DNA from: DASUNP01 sp963728545
GTDB lineage: Bacteria > Acidobacteriota > Blastocatellia > UBA7656
Direction of reading: 5' to 3'
Assembly: GCA_963728545.1 (NCBI GenBank)
Contig: CAVSKO010000002.1
Coordinates: 1,116,001-1,180,000 of the forward strand
Length of the DNA stretch: 64,000 nucleotides
Position 1 is the stretch's first letter, and each line of letters opens with the position of its first letter. Positions 24,735 through 32,666 of the stretch are shown here, in pieces. Position numbers and translations under genes: made by a program. The notes under the pieces are model-generated. The model saw nothing but the letters and a program-made list of their open reading frames with translations. It did not search any database and was not told where the DNA came from.

Positions 24735-26942
24735 GTGAGAAGGATTTGGCTATTTACGGTTTTAATATTACTCGTTGCGCTGCTCAGTTCAGCGTGTATC
24801 AGAAAAGTAACTGTCGCCGAAGTGCTCCCCCTTCAACCCGGGATGACTACGGAGGCATTGACCGCGCGTATAGATTCTTATGGTCGGGTAGACACCGTTT
24901 CGGCTCAGGCCGATGTCCTGGTTCGCAATTATTTCACCGGCAAAGGAAACAAGGCCGAAGAGTTTCCCGAAGCTAACGGGGCCATACGATTCCGGCGGCC
25001 CGAAAACATCCGTATGCAAGTAACCGCGCCCATCGTTAAAACGAAGGTCGCGGATATGGTCAGCGACGGTCAGAGTTTTCGCCTCGCAATCTATTACCCC
25101 AAAGACAAGCGCCAGTTCGTACACGGCAGCAACCTCAGCGACCTTGATCGGATGGCGGCAGACGAGCTTAAGAAGACTAAAGACCCGCAACTGGCCGAGG
25201 CGGGCGGCCTGATAAACATGCGCCCGCAGCACATCACGGACGCTTTTCTTATCAAGCCTACGCCGTCAACCGGGCGCGCAGACGTGTTTCGCGAAGAAGT
25301 CCAGATGGAAGAACCCGACAACCGTCCCGGCAAGAAGGGGCGCAAAGTCGTGCGCGGCTATTACGTCGTCTATGTGCTTGAGCACGGCGACAAGGGCTAC
25401 GCGGAATTGCGTCGCAAATTCTGGTTCGACCGGACTCAAAACGGCACGCCGCTCGTCCGCCAGCAGACGTTCGAAAACGGCATGGGCCGATTGGCTTCAG
25501 ACGTGTGGTATTACGACTGGTTCAAGGTGAGCGACACAGATTGGGAATGGCCCGCGCGCGTCGTCGTGGACCGCCGCCAGGACGGATACCGCATCGAGTT
25601 GACGCTCAATAAAGATACCGTAGAGATCAACGCGGAATTGCCCGTCACAACTTTCGTGCTCGAAAACACGGAAGGCTTGAGAGAAGTCGACCTGGACGCG
25701 CCGCGCAAGGCTTCGGTTCTCTACCAACCGCAAGCCAGAGTCTTCTCCCCCCACGCGTTGAAGATGGATAGCATCATCGTAGCTAACGTAAAGCAGCGCC
25801 CGCTGCGCACGGCCGTGAGCATAATCGGCGTGGCCCTGGGGGTCATCCTGGTCGTGCTGACCGTGGGGCTGGCGCGCGGAATGATGCGCGACGGGGCAGA
25901 CCGCCAGTCGAACGTCAACGCTGAGATACGCTTCTATGCTTCGGGCAACCTCTCTTTTACCGCAAACCCGCTGATGCTCAGAGCAGGCTTTGCCGACGCG
26001 ATTATGAAGGGCGTTCAACCGACTGCGGAAGACCCGGACCTCAAGCCAATTCCCCCGATACAGGATGTCGCGGGGACTACGCCCGTCGGCGAGTGGTTGC
26101 AGCCGACCGATGGCGGTCTCGGGTTTGAGATGGTAGACGGCATCAATTACGAGAGCTTTGCAAAGACTACGCAGATCAAAATAGTCAACGGTCGCCCGCT
26201 CGGCGACGGGCGCGTTCCCGGCACCAAGTTTCAAGTTATAGTCGATCCTTACTATGCCGAGAACAACAAGGATATTGACGGCCAGCCCATCCGCGTTGGG
26301 AGCAAAGTAAAGATTTTAAATCACGATTTTGATGTCGTGGGCATATACGAGCCTGCGATGCTTGCGCGAGTCAAGATACCTCTCCCTACGCTTCAAGAGC
26401 TTTTAGGTGGCGCAGACAACTGCACCTTTGTGCTGATTAAGACCGAGGCTCAAGAAAAATCCGACGAAGTGATGGCCTCGTTGAAGCAGCATTATCCGAG
26501 CAACAATATTATCTTCACCCGCGATTTACCCGCGCTCTATTCTCAGGGTTTTAGCGGAGTCGAGATATTTTTAAACGTCGTGATCTGGCTTTCGATGGTC
26601 ATCTCTACGCTTGTCATATTGCTTGCGATGTACACGACGATAATCGAGCGCACGCGCGAAATCGGCATACTCAAAAGCCTGGGAGCGCCGAAACGATTTA
26701 TCGTCATGTCGATAGAGAAAGAGGCTGCGATGATAAGCGCGCTAGGCGTCGCTTTCGGCTTTGTGATGGCTATCCTTGGAAAATATGGAATCGAGGCGAG
26801 CACTCGGCTCCATATCGATCTACAATTGAAGTGGCTGCTTATAGCCGCACTCATAGGTCTGGCGGGCGGCATCATCGGCGCATTGTACCCGGCGTGGCGC
26901 GCTGCTAATCTCGACCCGATAGAAGCGCTCAGTTACGAGTGA
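24735..26942 (+). CDS. Lipoprotein domain fused to FtsX/LolCE-like ABC permease
   Basis: The GTG at 24735 has GGAG ten bases upstream. The 735-residue product begins with a lipoprotein signal (LLVALLSSAC, C21). A LolA/LolB or DUF4292-like beta-rich domain spans about 40-330 (SAQADVLVRNYFTG, NGAIRFRRPENIRMQV). A complete MacB/LolC-type permease follows from about 344: helix 1 at 359-381 (TAVSIIGVALGVILVVLTVGLA), a periplasmic domain to about 600, then three helices and the usual end YPAWRAANLDPIEALSYE. An ATPase and a LolA homologue follow. A lipidated periplasmic domain ahead of helix 1 conflicts with the normal N-in topology. An in-frame ATG at 25764 has no clear ribosome site. Confidence 0.8.
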   Translation: MRRIWLFTVLILLVALLSSACIRKVTVAEVLPLQPGMTTEALTARIDSYGRVDTVSAQADVLVRNYFTGKGNKAEEFPEANGAIRFRRPENIRMQVTAPIVKTKVADMVSDGQSFRLAIYYPKDKRQFVHGSNLSDLDRMAADELKKTKDPQLAEAGGLINMRPQHITDAFLIKPTPSTGRADVFREEVQMEEPDNRPGKKGRKVVRGYYVVYVLEHGDKGYAELRRKFWFDRTQNGTPLVRQQTFENGMGRLASDVWYYDWFKVSDTDWEWPARVVVDRRQDGYRIELTLNKDTVEINAELPVTTFVLENTEGLREVDLDAPRKASVLYQPQARVFSPHALKMDSIIVANVKQRPLRTAVSIIGVALGVILVVLTVGLARGMMRDGADRQSNVNAEIRFYASGNLSFTANPLMLRAGFADAIMKGVQPTAEDPDLKPIPPIQDVAGTTPVGEWLQPTDGGLGFEMVDGINYESFAKTTQIKIVNGRPLGDGRVPGTKFQVIVDPYYAENNKDIDGQPIRVGSKVKILNHDFDVVGIYEPAMLARVKIPLPTLQELLGGADNCTFVLIKTEAQEKSDEVMASLKQHYPSNNIIFTRDLPALYSQGFSGVEIFLNVVIWLSMVISTLVILLAMYTTIIERTREIGILKSLGAPKRFIVMSIEKEAAMISALGVAFGFVMAILGKYGIEASTRLHIDLQLKWLLIAALIGLAGGIIGALYPAWRAANLDPIEALSYE

Positions 26943-26947
26943 GGTAA

Positions 26948-27631
26948 ATGAAACCGGTTCTCGAGACAATCGATTTGAAGATGGTCTACAAGGTAGGCAA
27001 TGTCAATGTGCCTGCGCTGCGCGGCCTCAACGTGACGGTCAACGCGGGCGAGTACGTGGCGATCATGGGGCCGTCGGGGTGCGGCAAATCTACTTTTTTG
27101 CACATCGTCGGCGGGATGCTACAGCCAACGTCGGGCCGCGTGATTATCAACGGCGAAGATATGACAAAAATGTCGGACGCCGAACGAACCGATGTCAGGC
27201 GGCGAAAGATAGGGTTCGTCTTTCAGCGGTTCAACCTGTTCCCGACGCTCACGGCGGAGGGCAACTTGAAGCTTGCAGAGCGAATCTACTCGAATGGAGC
27301 CAACGGCGGCAGCCCGGAGCGCAGGCGCGAGGTATTGGGACTTCTAAAGCTCGAAGAAAAGATGCACCACAAACCTCTTGAGCTTTCGGGCGGAGAGCAA
27401 CAGCGAGTGGCGATAGCACGAGCTATTATCAACCGCCCCGCGATACTGCTTGCCGACGAACCTACGGGTAACCTTGACAGCGAGAACTCTCAAATCGTGC
27501 TTGATATGCTGCGCGGGCTAAACAACGAGTTTCGCCAGACAATCGTGATGATAACGCACAACCCGGAAGCGGCTGCGCGCGCGGACCGCGTCATAGAGAT
27601 GCGGGACGGACACGTGGTCGAACACGCCTAG
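26948..27631 (+). CDS. lolD: LolD/MacB-type ABC transporter ATPase
   Basis: The 227-residue ATPase has Walker A (GPSGCGKST), the Q-loop FQRFNLFPTLT, the signature LSGGEQQRVAIARA, Walker B with catalytic Glu (ILLADEPTGNLD) and the H-loop (MITHNPEAA). It is 5 bases behind the permease. LolD-type ATPases power release of lipoproteins from the inner membrane; MacB-type ones export other substrates. The LolA-like gene that follows favours the lipoprotein route. Confidence 0.88.
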   Translation: MKPVLETIDLKMVYKVGNVNVPALRGLNVTVNAGEYVAIMGPSGCGKSTFLHIVGGMLQPTSGRVIINGEDMTKMSDAERTDVRRRKIGFVFQRFNLFPTLTAEGNLKLAERIYSNGANGGSPERRREVLGLLKLEEKMHHKPLELSGGEQQRVAIARAIINRPAILLADEPTGNLDSENSQIVLDMLRGLNNEFRQTIVMITHNPEAAARADRVIEMRDGHVVEHA

Positions 27632-27642
27632 GAGAACGATCC

Positions 27643-27984
27643 GTGAAGCTCATATTTTCAACCTTGAAAAACGTGCTCTTCTGGTCGTACGAGCGAGGAA
27701 GCTGGCAGTATGACGTGATGTGCGTGTTGATTCTGTTGTTCATCTTCGCCGTGCCGAACCGCATTTTGCGCAACCCCCAAACGACGGATGCGAGCGTTGC
27801 TTTAGGGACTCCGGTTTTTGTGAGCCGCGAAGAAGTCGGACAGGTTGACCCGGCGCGAGTCAATGAAGTGATCGCCGAACGCCTGTCTCAAAAATACGGA
27901 TACAATGTAACGATCATGCGAACTGAGCCGCATGTGGACAGCTCAGGCAACGTCACGGGCTATCTCGCCTGGAGACAAGAATGA
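27643..27984 (+). CDS. Small single-helix membrane protein
   Basis: The GTG at 27643 gives 113 residues. After an amphipathic N-terminus (FSTLKNVLFWSYERGSWQ) one membrane helix spans about 26-42 (MCVLILLFIFAVPN). The C-terminal part is a small periplasmic domain (EEVGQVDPARVNEVIAERLSQKYGYNVTIM). I do not recognise a family. It lies 11 bases behind the ATPase and overlaps the upstream ATG of the LolA gene, so it belongs to the transport operon. It may be an accessory membrane subunit. Confidence 0.65.
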   Translation: MKLIFSTLKNVLFWSYERGSWQYDVMCVLILLFIFAVPNRILRNPQTTDASVALGTPVFVSREEVGQVDPARVNEVIAERLSQKYGYNVTIMRTEPHVDSSGNVTGYLAWRQE

Positions 27985-27998
27985 CAAGGGGTGTAAGG

Positions 27999-28685
27999 AT
28001 GAAGCGAATAAATCTGTTTTTAATAGCTGTCGCGCTGCTGTGTGCGGCCTCTTTTTCGATCTCAACTGTAGAAGCAAACGGGCAGTTGGACGAGATTCTT
28101 GCGAACATGCAGAAGGCGGCGCAGAACATCAAAAGCGTCAGTGCTGACCTGAAGTCGGAAAAGCGATTCACCGGATCGATAGGCGGCAGAGAGGTCAACA
28201 ACGGCAAACTATGGTTCAAGCACGAAGGCAAAGGCTCCGATAAAGTTAAGGTAGAATACCTGCAAAACGGATCGCCCAATCAGGTAGTGTGGGTCGTCGG
28301 CAACGAGATATGGTTCTGGCAGAAGTCTATAAATCAAGTCATCCTCACAACCCGCTCATCTCAAGCCACTAAAAACCAGGAGTTTGCATTTATCGCTACG
28401 CCGTACGCTTCCGTGCCTGAGCTAAAAAGCCAGTACAACATCGTTCACAAAGGCGATGAAGGCTCCAGCGCGGTGCTTGAGCTTACGCCCAAGAGGGCAT
28501 CCGCGGTCAAGCAGTTGACGCTGTGGGTCGATAAATCGTCGTGGATCCCAAACCGCTATCAGGTCATAGAGAAAAACGGTGATGTATCGTCCTTCGTCCT
28601 GACCAACATAAAACTGAATAGCGCGATTAGCCCCGCGATGTTTAGGAAAAGCTGGCCGAGCGGCACCAAAGAACTCCGCAAGTAG
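27999..28685 (+). CDS. lolA: LolA-like periplasmic lipoprotein carrier
   Basis: The ATG at 27999 gives 228 residues; one at 27981 overlapping the previous stop is possible. A signal peptide (FLIAVALLCAASFSISTVEA) precedes a LolA fold: ILANMQKAAQNIKSVSADLKSEKRF, KLWFKHEGK, VVGNEIWFW and the late strand SSWIPNRYQVIEKNG. LolA carries lipoproteins through the periplasm in a hydrophobic cup. As last gene of a cluster with permease and ATPase it suggests a dedicated lipoprotein route. No LolB gene is seen nearby, but the permease carries a lipidated domain of similar fold. Confidence 0.8.
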   Translation: MKRINLFLIAVALLCAASFSISTVEANGQLDEILANMQKAAQNIKSVSADLKSEKRFTGSIGGREVNNGKLWFKHEGKGSDKVKVEYLQNGSPNQVVWVVGNEIWFWQKSINQVILTTRSSQATKNQEFAFIATPYASVPELKSQYNIVHKGDEGSSAVLELTPKRASAVKQLTLWVDKSSWIPNRYQVIEKNGDVSSFVLTNIKLNSAISPAMFRKSWPSGTKELRK

Positions 28686-28738
28686 AAAGATGCAGTCTCA
28701 TATCAGAGTGTATTTGATAGGACGGCTCATAAGCCCCG

Positions 28739-28907
28739 TAGGGGCGAAATTCAAAAGCCTGGGGCGCTAGCCCCAGGTCTGCGCCAAACAACAGGACAAG
28801 CCCTGAAAGGGCGAAATAAATCGTTCGGATTATTTCGCCCTTTCAGGGCTTGAATGATTTTGCGGTGAACACAGGGCGTTGCCCTGTGCTATCGAATTTC
28901 GCCCCTA
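28739..28907. mobile_element. 169-bp palindromic element (MITE-like), family A
   Basis: The ends are a perfect 14-base inverted repeat: TAGGGGCGAAATTC at 28739-28752 and its complement at 28894-28907. Inside are three hairpins: CCTGGGGC/GCCCCAGG (28758-28777), a perfect 22-base-pair stem (28798-28819 with 28830-28851), and CACAGGGC/GCCCTGTG (28870-28888). There is no coding frame. Fragments of the same family lie at 44624-44653 and 46034-46059. Confidence 0.8.
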
Positions 28908-28947
28908 GAGCAGTTTTCGATTGAATGTACGGGATTAGAAAGACATC

Positions 28948-29036
28948 TCACCGCAGAGACACAGAGAACACAGAGCGGGCGCAGAGAAGACATAAAACTC
29001 TGCGCCCCCTTTGCGTCCTCTGTGTCTCTGCGGTGA
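28948..29036. mobile_element. 89-bp palindromic element, family B, copy 1
   Basis: The ends are a perfect 19-base inverted repeat, TCACCGCAGAGACACAGAG at 28948-28966 and its complement at 29018-29036. An inner stem is formed by GGGCGCAGAG and CTCTGCGCCC. A second, longer copy lies at 38676-38797. There is no reading frame; it looks like a small non-autonomous element. Confidence 0.8.
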
Positions 29037-29148
29037 ATCTTCTTTCATTCCCTTACACTCATATGTAATTTGATCTACGGGGCTTTTCATACATCTTTTC
29101 AGAATTTTGGGGGCTTGCGGTCGCAAAGCCCTTTTGCTCTTTTATCGC

Positions 29149-29745
29149 TCAGCTAGCGTAGAGCGCGATGACCAGCATGCTCCCGCAGGTGATAACGATT
29201 ATCCAGAAGAGGGCTTCGCGCGCAAGAAAGCCTATGCGCCGAGAGCCGGGCTTCTGCTTTCTCATCTGGCGATGCTTGAGCGCGAGGGCCGAGTGAGACA
29301 TCACAATCCCTATCACCAGCGCACCCAGCGTCAACACGCGCAGCGGCCATAGGAAAAAGACCCACTGAAACTCTATGAGCAAAAGGAGCGGCAGACCTAT
29401 TACAAAACATGTCGCCGCGCCCATCACAAGCCCCGCAAAATCTTCGTCGGCCACGGGGATATTTAGCGTCCCTGCTTTTGATGCTGCGTCGGGGTCGTAG
29501 ACCGCCGACGTGCCATAAGTGATTTGAGGAGGGCGGCGCTCGGCATCGTAAGCCTTGCGCGTTTCATGGTCGCGCAGTATATCGCGCGCTTCGTTGAGCG
29601 ACTTCATCGCCTCTTCGCTGCCGCCTCCGTCGGGGTGGCGTGAGCGCGCTTCGGAGCGAAAAGCTTTGTCTATCTCTTCATCGGTCGCCTCTTCTGAAAC
29701 GCCAAGAACTTCGTAATAATCTTTTTGCGGATCATACTTTTTCAT
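29149..29745 (-). CDS. Membrane-anchored J-domain (DnaJ-like) protein
   Basis: The ATG at 29745 gives 198 residues (29772 is also possible). Residues about 5-68 are a J domain (KDYYEVLGVSEEATDEEIDKAFR) with the HPD motif intact (SRHPDGGG), which stimulates DnaK-type chaperones. Two or three membrane helices follow: GLVMGAATCFVIGLPLLLLI, PLRVLTLGALVIGIVMS and FWIIVITCGSMLVIALY. There is no zinc or substrate-binding domain, so it is not DnaJ itself. It probably recruits Hsp70 to the membrane. It is divergent from the Nudix-MBL gene. Confidence 0.85.
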   Translation of the reverse strand: MKKYDPQKDYYEVLGVSEEATDEEIDKAFRSEARSRHPDGGGSEEAMKSLNEARDILRDHETRKAYDAERRPPQITYGTSAVYDPDAASKAGTLNIPVADEDFAGLVMGAATCFVIGLPLLLLIEFQWVFFLWPLRVLTLGALVIGIVMSHSALALKHRQMRKQKPGSRRIGFLAREALFWIIVITCGSMLVIALYAS

Positions 29746-29842
29746 ACCGCGCCCCAACTCAATTATATTCATCGACCCCGAAAGACAAAGTCAAAGCGCG
29801 TGCGCTTGCTCAGTCAAAGCCTGTTCGTGCTATAGTCAGCTT

Positions 29843-31336
29843 ATGGCGGCAATACCGAAAGACGCAGCGGCTATCATTCTATTAAAAGACCCATCGGACC
29901 CGAAAGTATTCTGGGTGAAGCGCGACCCGAAGCTCATGTTTATGGGTGGGTTTCATGCATTTCCCGGCGGGCAGCTCGATAAAGAGGATCCGGCGGTTAT
30001 CGTGACCAATTGCGACGCGGACGACGCGCGAGCAATGCGCGCTTGCGCCGCTCGCGAGGTTTTTGAAGAGACGGGCGTGCTTGTCGCTCAGGGCGCAGAC
30101 CGGCTCTCAGCCGAAGCCTTGATGGATGCGCGGCGCGCGCTTGAAAGCGGAACAAAAAGCTTCAAGCAAATCCTGGACGAGAATGAGCTTGAGATCAACG
30201 GGTCCTCGCTTTTGGCGGCGGGCCGCTGGGTGACTCCGCCGTTTGCGCCGCGCCGCTTCGACACATGGTTTTTTATCGCCTGGCTGCCCGAAGGCCAGGA
30301 GGCGACAATCGAAGCAGGCGAGCTTGAATCCGGCGAATGGGTGCGTCCTGCCGACGCGCTCGCGCAGTGGCAGCGCGGCGAGATCATAATGGCCCCGCCG
30401 ACGCTTCATATCATCAGAACCCTCGCGGCTAACGCTGGCCGCGTCGAAGAGCTTCCCTCGGCGCTCGTCGCCTTGCCCGAAGCGAAGCGCGGCACTGTTA
30501 TCAGAATCGAATTCCGGCCGGGCATATTCCTCTTCCCCGTCAAGACGCCGACGCTTCCGCCCGCGACTCACACCAACTGTTACATAATCGGCGGGAGTGA
30601 GTTGATCGTCATCGATCCGGCTTCGCCTTACGAAGAGGAGCAGAAAGCGTTGGATGCGTTTATCGACGACTTGATCGCGGAAGGCCGAAGGGTTAGAGAG
30701 ATTTTTATAACCCATCACCACCCGGACCACCACGCAGGCGTGGACCATCTTCGCGCGAGGCTCGGAGTGCCGGTCGCGGCGCACCCGCTGACAGCCGACC
30801 GGCTGGCAGGCCGTTTGAAGATCGATCGCATTGTTGAAGACAACGAGTTGATCGAGCTTGCGGGCGAGCCGGGCTGGCGTTTGCGCGCTTTGTACACGCC
30901 GGGCCACACGCGCGGCCACCTCTGCTTCTACGAAGAGAACACGGGCGCGATAATGACGGGCGATTTGATAGTCGGTATCGGCACGGTCGTCATCGATCCG
31001 CCCGAAGGCAACATGCGCCAATATTATGATTCGCTTCACCGGCTGCTTGAGCTGCCGAAACTCACTTCCCTTTTTCCGGCGCACGGCCCTGCAATTGGTT
31101 CAGCCGTCCCGAAAATCCGTGAGTATATTGAGCACCGTACTATGCGCGAAAATAAGATTTTAGACGCGGTGCGAGCGGGCGCGGGCACGACCACAGAGAT
31201 AGTCGAGAAAGCATATACGGACGTCTCGCCCTCTCTTTACTGGCTTGCAGAGCGATCTACGGCAGCGCACCTTGAAAAGCTAGAAGAAGATGGCTTGGTG
31301 AGCAGCCGCGACGGAGAACGCTATTACGTATCCTGA
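29843..31336 (+). CDS. Nudix hydrolase fused to metallo-beta-lactamase-fold hydrolase
   Basis: The 497-residue protein joins two enzymes. The N-terminal half (about 1-220) is a Nudix domain of the NUDT19-like, CoA-pyrophosphatase type with FPGGQLD and a Nudix box around ACAAREVFEETGVLV. The C-terminal half (about 225-497) is an MBL hydrolase of the LACTB2/glyoxalase II type with THHHPDHHAG, TPGHTRGHL, GDLIVG and an FPAHGP histidine, followed by a winged helix (TEIVEKAYTD, HLEKLEEDGLV). Substrates are unknown; a CoA or thioester link is an inference from the two families. Confidence 0.85.
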   Translation: MAAIPKDAAAIILLKDPSDPKVFWVKRDPKLMFMGGFHAFPGGQLDKEDPAVIVTNCDADDARAMRACAAREVFEETGVLVAQGADRLSAEALMDARRALESGTKSFKQILDENELEINGSSLLAAGRWVTPPFAPRRFDTWFFIAWLPEGQEATIEAGELESGEWVRPADALAQWQRGEIIMAPPTLHIIRTLAANAGRVEELPSALVALPEAKRGTVIRIEFRPGIFLFPVKTPTLPPATHTNCYIIGGSELIVIDPASPYEEEQKALDAFIDDLIAEGRRVREIFITHHHPDHHAGVDHLRARLGVPVAAHPLTADRLAGRLKIDRIVEDNELIELAGEPGWRLRALYTPGHTRGHLCFYEENTGAIMTGDLIVGIGTVVIDPPEGNMRQYYDSLHRLLELPKLTSLFPAHGPAIGSAVPKIREYIEHRTMRENKILDAVRAGAGTTTEIVEKAYTDVSPSLYWLAERSTAAHLEKLEEDGLVSSRDGERYYVS

Positions 31337-31352
31337 GTCGTCTCGAATCAAT

Positions 31353-31871
31353 ATTCCGCGAAATACGCTTGTTGTATTATGCGGCCCGGCAGGGTGCGGA
31401 AAGTCAACTTTTGCAGCAAAGCACTTTCTCCCGACTCAGAGGGTCTCTTCGGACGAGTGCCGCGCGCTCGTTTCGGACGATCCCGCCAACCAGGCAATAT
31501 CCGGCCACGCATTCGACCTTATGTACTTCATTATTGAGAAGCGGTTACTGCTGGGCCGTCTCACGACCGCCGACGCTACGAATCTACAGCGCGAAGATCG
31601 AAAACTCTTAATCAAGATCGCTCGCTCGTATGATTTCAACGCGGCAGCCATTGTATTCGATATACCCCTGGAGGTTTGTCTCGCTAGAAACGCGGCCCGT
31701 GCGCGCCGTATTCCCGAAGACGCGCTCCGCAAACAATATGAACTGCTCGAAGCCACTCTGCAGACCATAGACCGCGAAAGGTTCGAGTACGTTTACGTAC
31801 TCGACCTGCAAGCTCAGGACAGAGTGGAGATCAAGATCGGCCCTCCAAAACGACCTCGCAGGCGCTATTGA
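31353..31871 (+). CDS. Polynucleotide kinase-like P-loop ATPase, start unclear
   Basis: The frame encodes about 172 residues of a PNK/zeta-like kinase: Walker A in LVVLCGPAGCGKSTF, the SSDECRALVSDD substrate segment, NLQREDRKLLIKIAR, FDIPLEVCLARNAARARRIPEDALRKQ (lid arginines) and a basic tail. It should phosphorylate a 5'-hydroxyl of a nucleic acid or a small substrate. The frame is open from 31302 but has no ATG, GTG or TTG before the Walker motif; only ATT (31323, 31353) or ATC (31347) are available. A rare start or another single-base error upstream is needed. It directly follows the Nudix-MBL gene. Confidence 0.7.
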   Translation: MPRNTLVVLCGPAGCGKSTFAAKHFLPTQRVSSDECRALVSDDPANQAISGHAFDLMYFIIEKRLLLGRLTTADATNLQREDRKLLIKIARSYDFNAAAIVFDIPLEVCLARNAARARRIPEDALRKQYELLEATLQTIDRERFEYVYVLDLQAQDRVEIKIGPPKRPRRRY

Positions 31872-31914
31872 GCAGTAGATCGCGCCAATCCTCATCAATA
31901 TGTCGAACATAGAT

Positions 31915-31943
31915 TTGACTTAAATCGTTAATCCGGTTATGTT
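31915..31943 (+). promoter_or_regulatory. Promoter of the TetR/efflux operon
   Basis: TTGACT (31915-31920) and TATGTT (31938-31943) are 17 bases apart. The operator palindrome at 31941-31956 covers the end of the -10 box and the expected start of transcription. Confidence 0.55.
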
Positions 31944-31956
31944 AGTAATTACTAAC
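31941..31956. promoter_or_regulatory. Operator palindrome for the TetR repressor
   Basis: GTTAGTAATTACTAAC is a perfect 16-base palindrome 22 bases before the TetR start codon. Position over the -10 region and the length fit a TetR-family operator, giving autorepression and control of the efflux genes. Confidence 0.65.
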
Positions 31957-31977
31957 TTACCTCAGGGGGGATCACCT

Positions 31978-32628
31978 ATGGCGACCATTGTTGCCGAAAA
32001 GGTTCGCACTACGCGAATGACGGCCGAAAACAGGCGGCAGCAGATTGTGAATGTAGCTGCTGAGCTTTTTTCAAAGAAAGGGTTCAACGGCACTACGACA
32101 AAAGAGATAGCCGAAGGCGCGCGCGTGAGCGAAGCGATCATATTTCGCCACTTCCCTACGAAAGACACGCTCTACAGCGCGATCATAGACTACAAGACCC
32201 TCCAAAGCAGCGAGCGAATAAAAACGCACCTTAAGGAAGCGGCCAGCCGAAAAGATGACCGCGCGTTTTTTGGCACGCTCGCCTACGACCTGCTCGACGT
32301 GCATCTTAAAGACCCTGCTTTGATGCGGCTGCTGATGTTTAGCGCGCTCGAAGGCCACGCGCTGTCAGAGATGTTTTTTCAATCGACGGCCCGCGAATGC
32401 CGCGATCACGTGCGTCGCTACATCAAACAGCGAGGTGCTGACGGGGCATTTCGAGAGATGGATTCGACCGTGTGCGCGCGCGCGTTCGTAGGGATGATAC
32501 TCCATCACGTCCTTGTTCGAGTGTTGTACAAAGATACGAGCTGCGACGACATAAAACTGTCAACCCGGCAGATAGCCGACCGCATGGTCGATCTATTTCT
32601 TCATGGGGTTCAAAAGCGATCGAATTGA
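31978..32628 (+). CDS. TetR/AcrR-family transcriptional regulator
   Basis: The ATG at 31978 has AGGGGGGATC upstream and gives 216 residues; a longer frame from 31939 would include the operator. The N-terminal HTH is typical (RRQQIVNVAAELFSKKGFNGTTTKEIAEGARVSEAII split over about 25-70, then FRHFPTKDTLYSAI). The C-terminal ligand domain resembles TetR_C members near efflux pumps. It is 38 bases ahead of an RND adaptor gene, so it most likely represses this operon until a toxic ligand binds. The palindrome at 31941-31956 is its probable site. Confidence 0.92.
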   Translation: MATIVAEKVRTTRMTAENRRQQIVNVAAELFSKKGFNGTTTKEIAEGARVSEAIIFRHFPTKDTLYSAIIDYKTLQSSERIKTHLKEAASRKDDRAFFGTLAYDLLDVHLKDPALMRLLMFSALEGHALSEMFFQSTARECRDHVRRYIKQRGADGAFREMDSTVCARAFVGMILHHVLVRVLYKDTSCDDIKLSTRQIADRMVDLFLHGVQKRSN

Positions 32629-32666
32629 TTTTCGCCCCTAAAGATTATCGAAAACGGTAAGAAGAG

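Noticed and set aside
30107..31084. 325-residue minus-strand frame opposite the Nudix-MBL gene
   Set aside because: The plus strand carries both complete active sites; the long shadow results from high GC at third positions.
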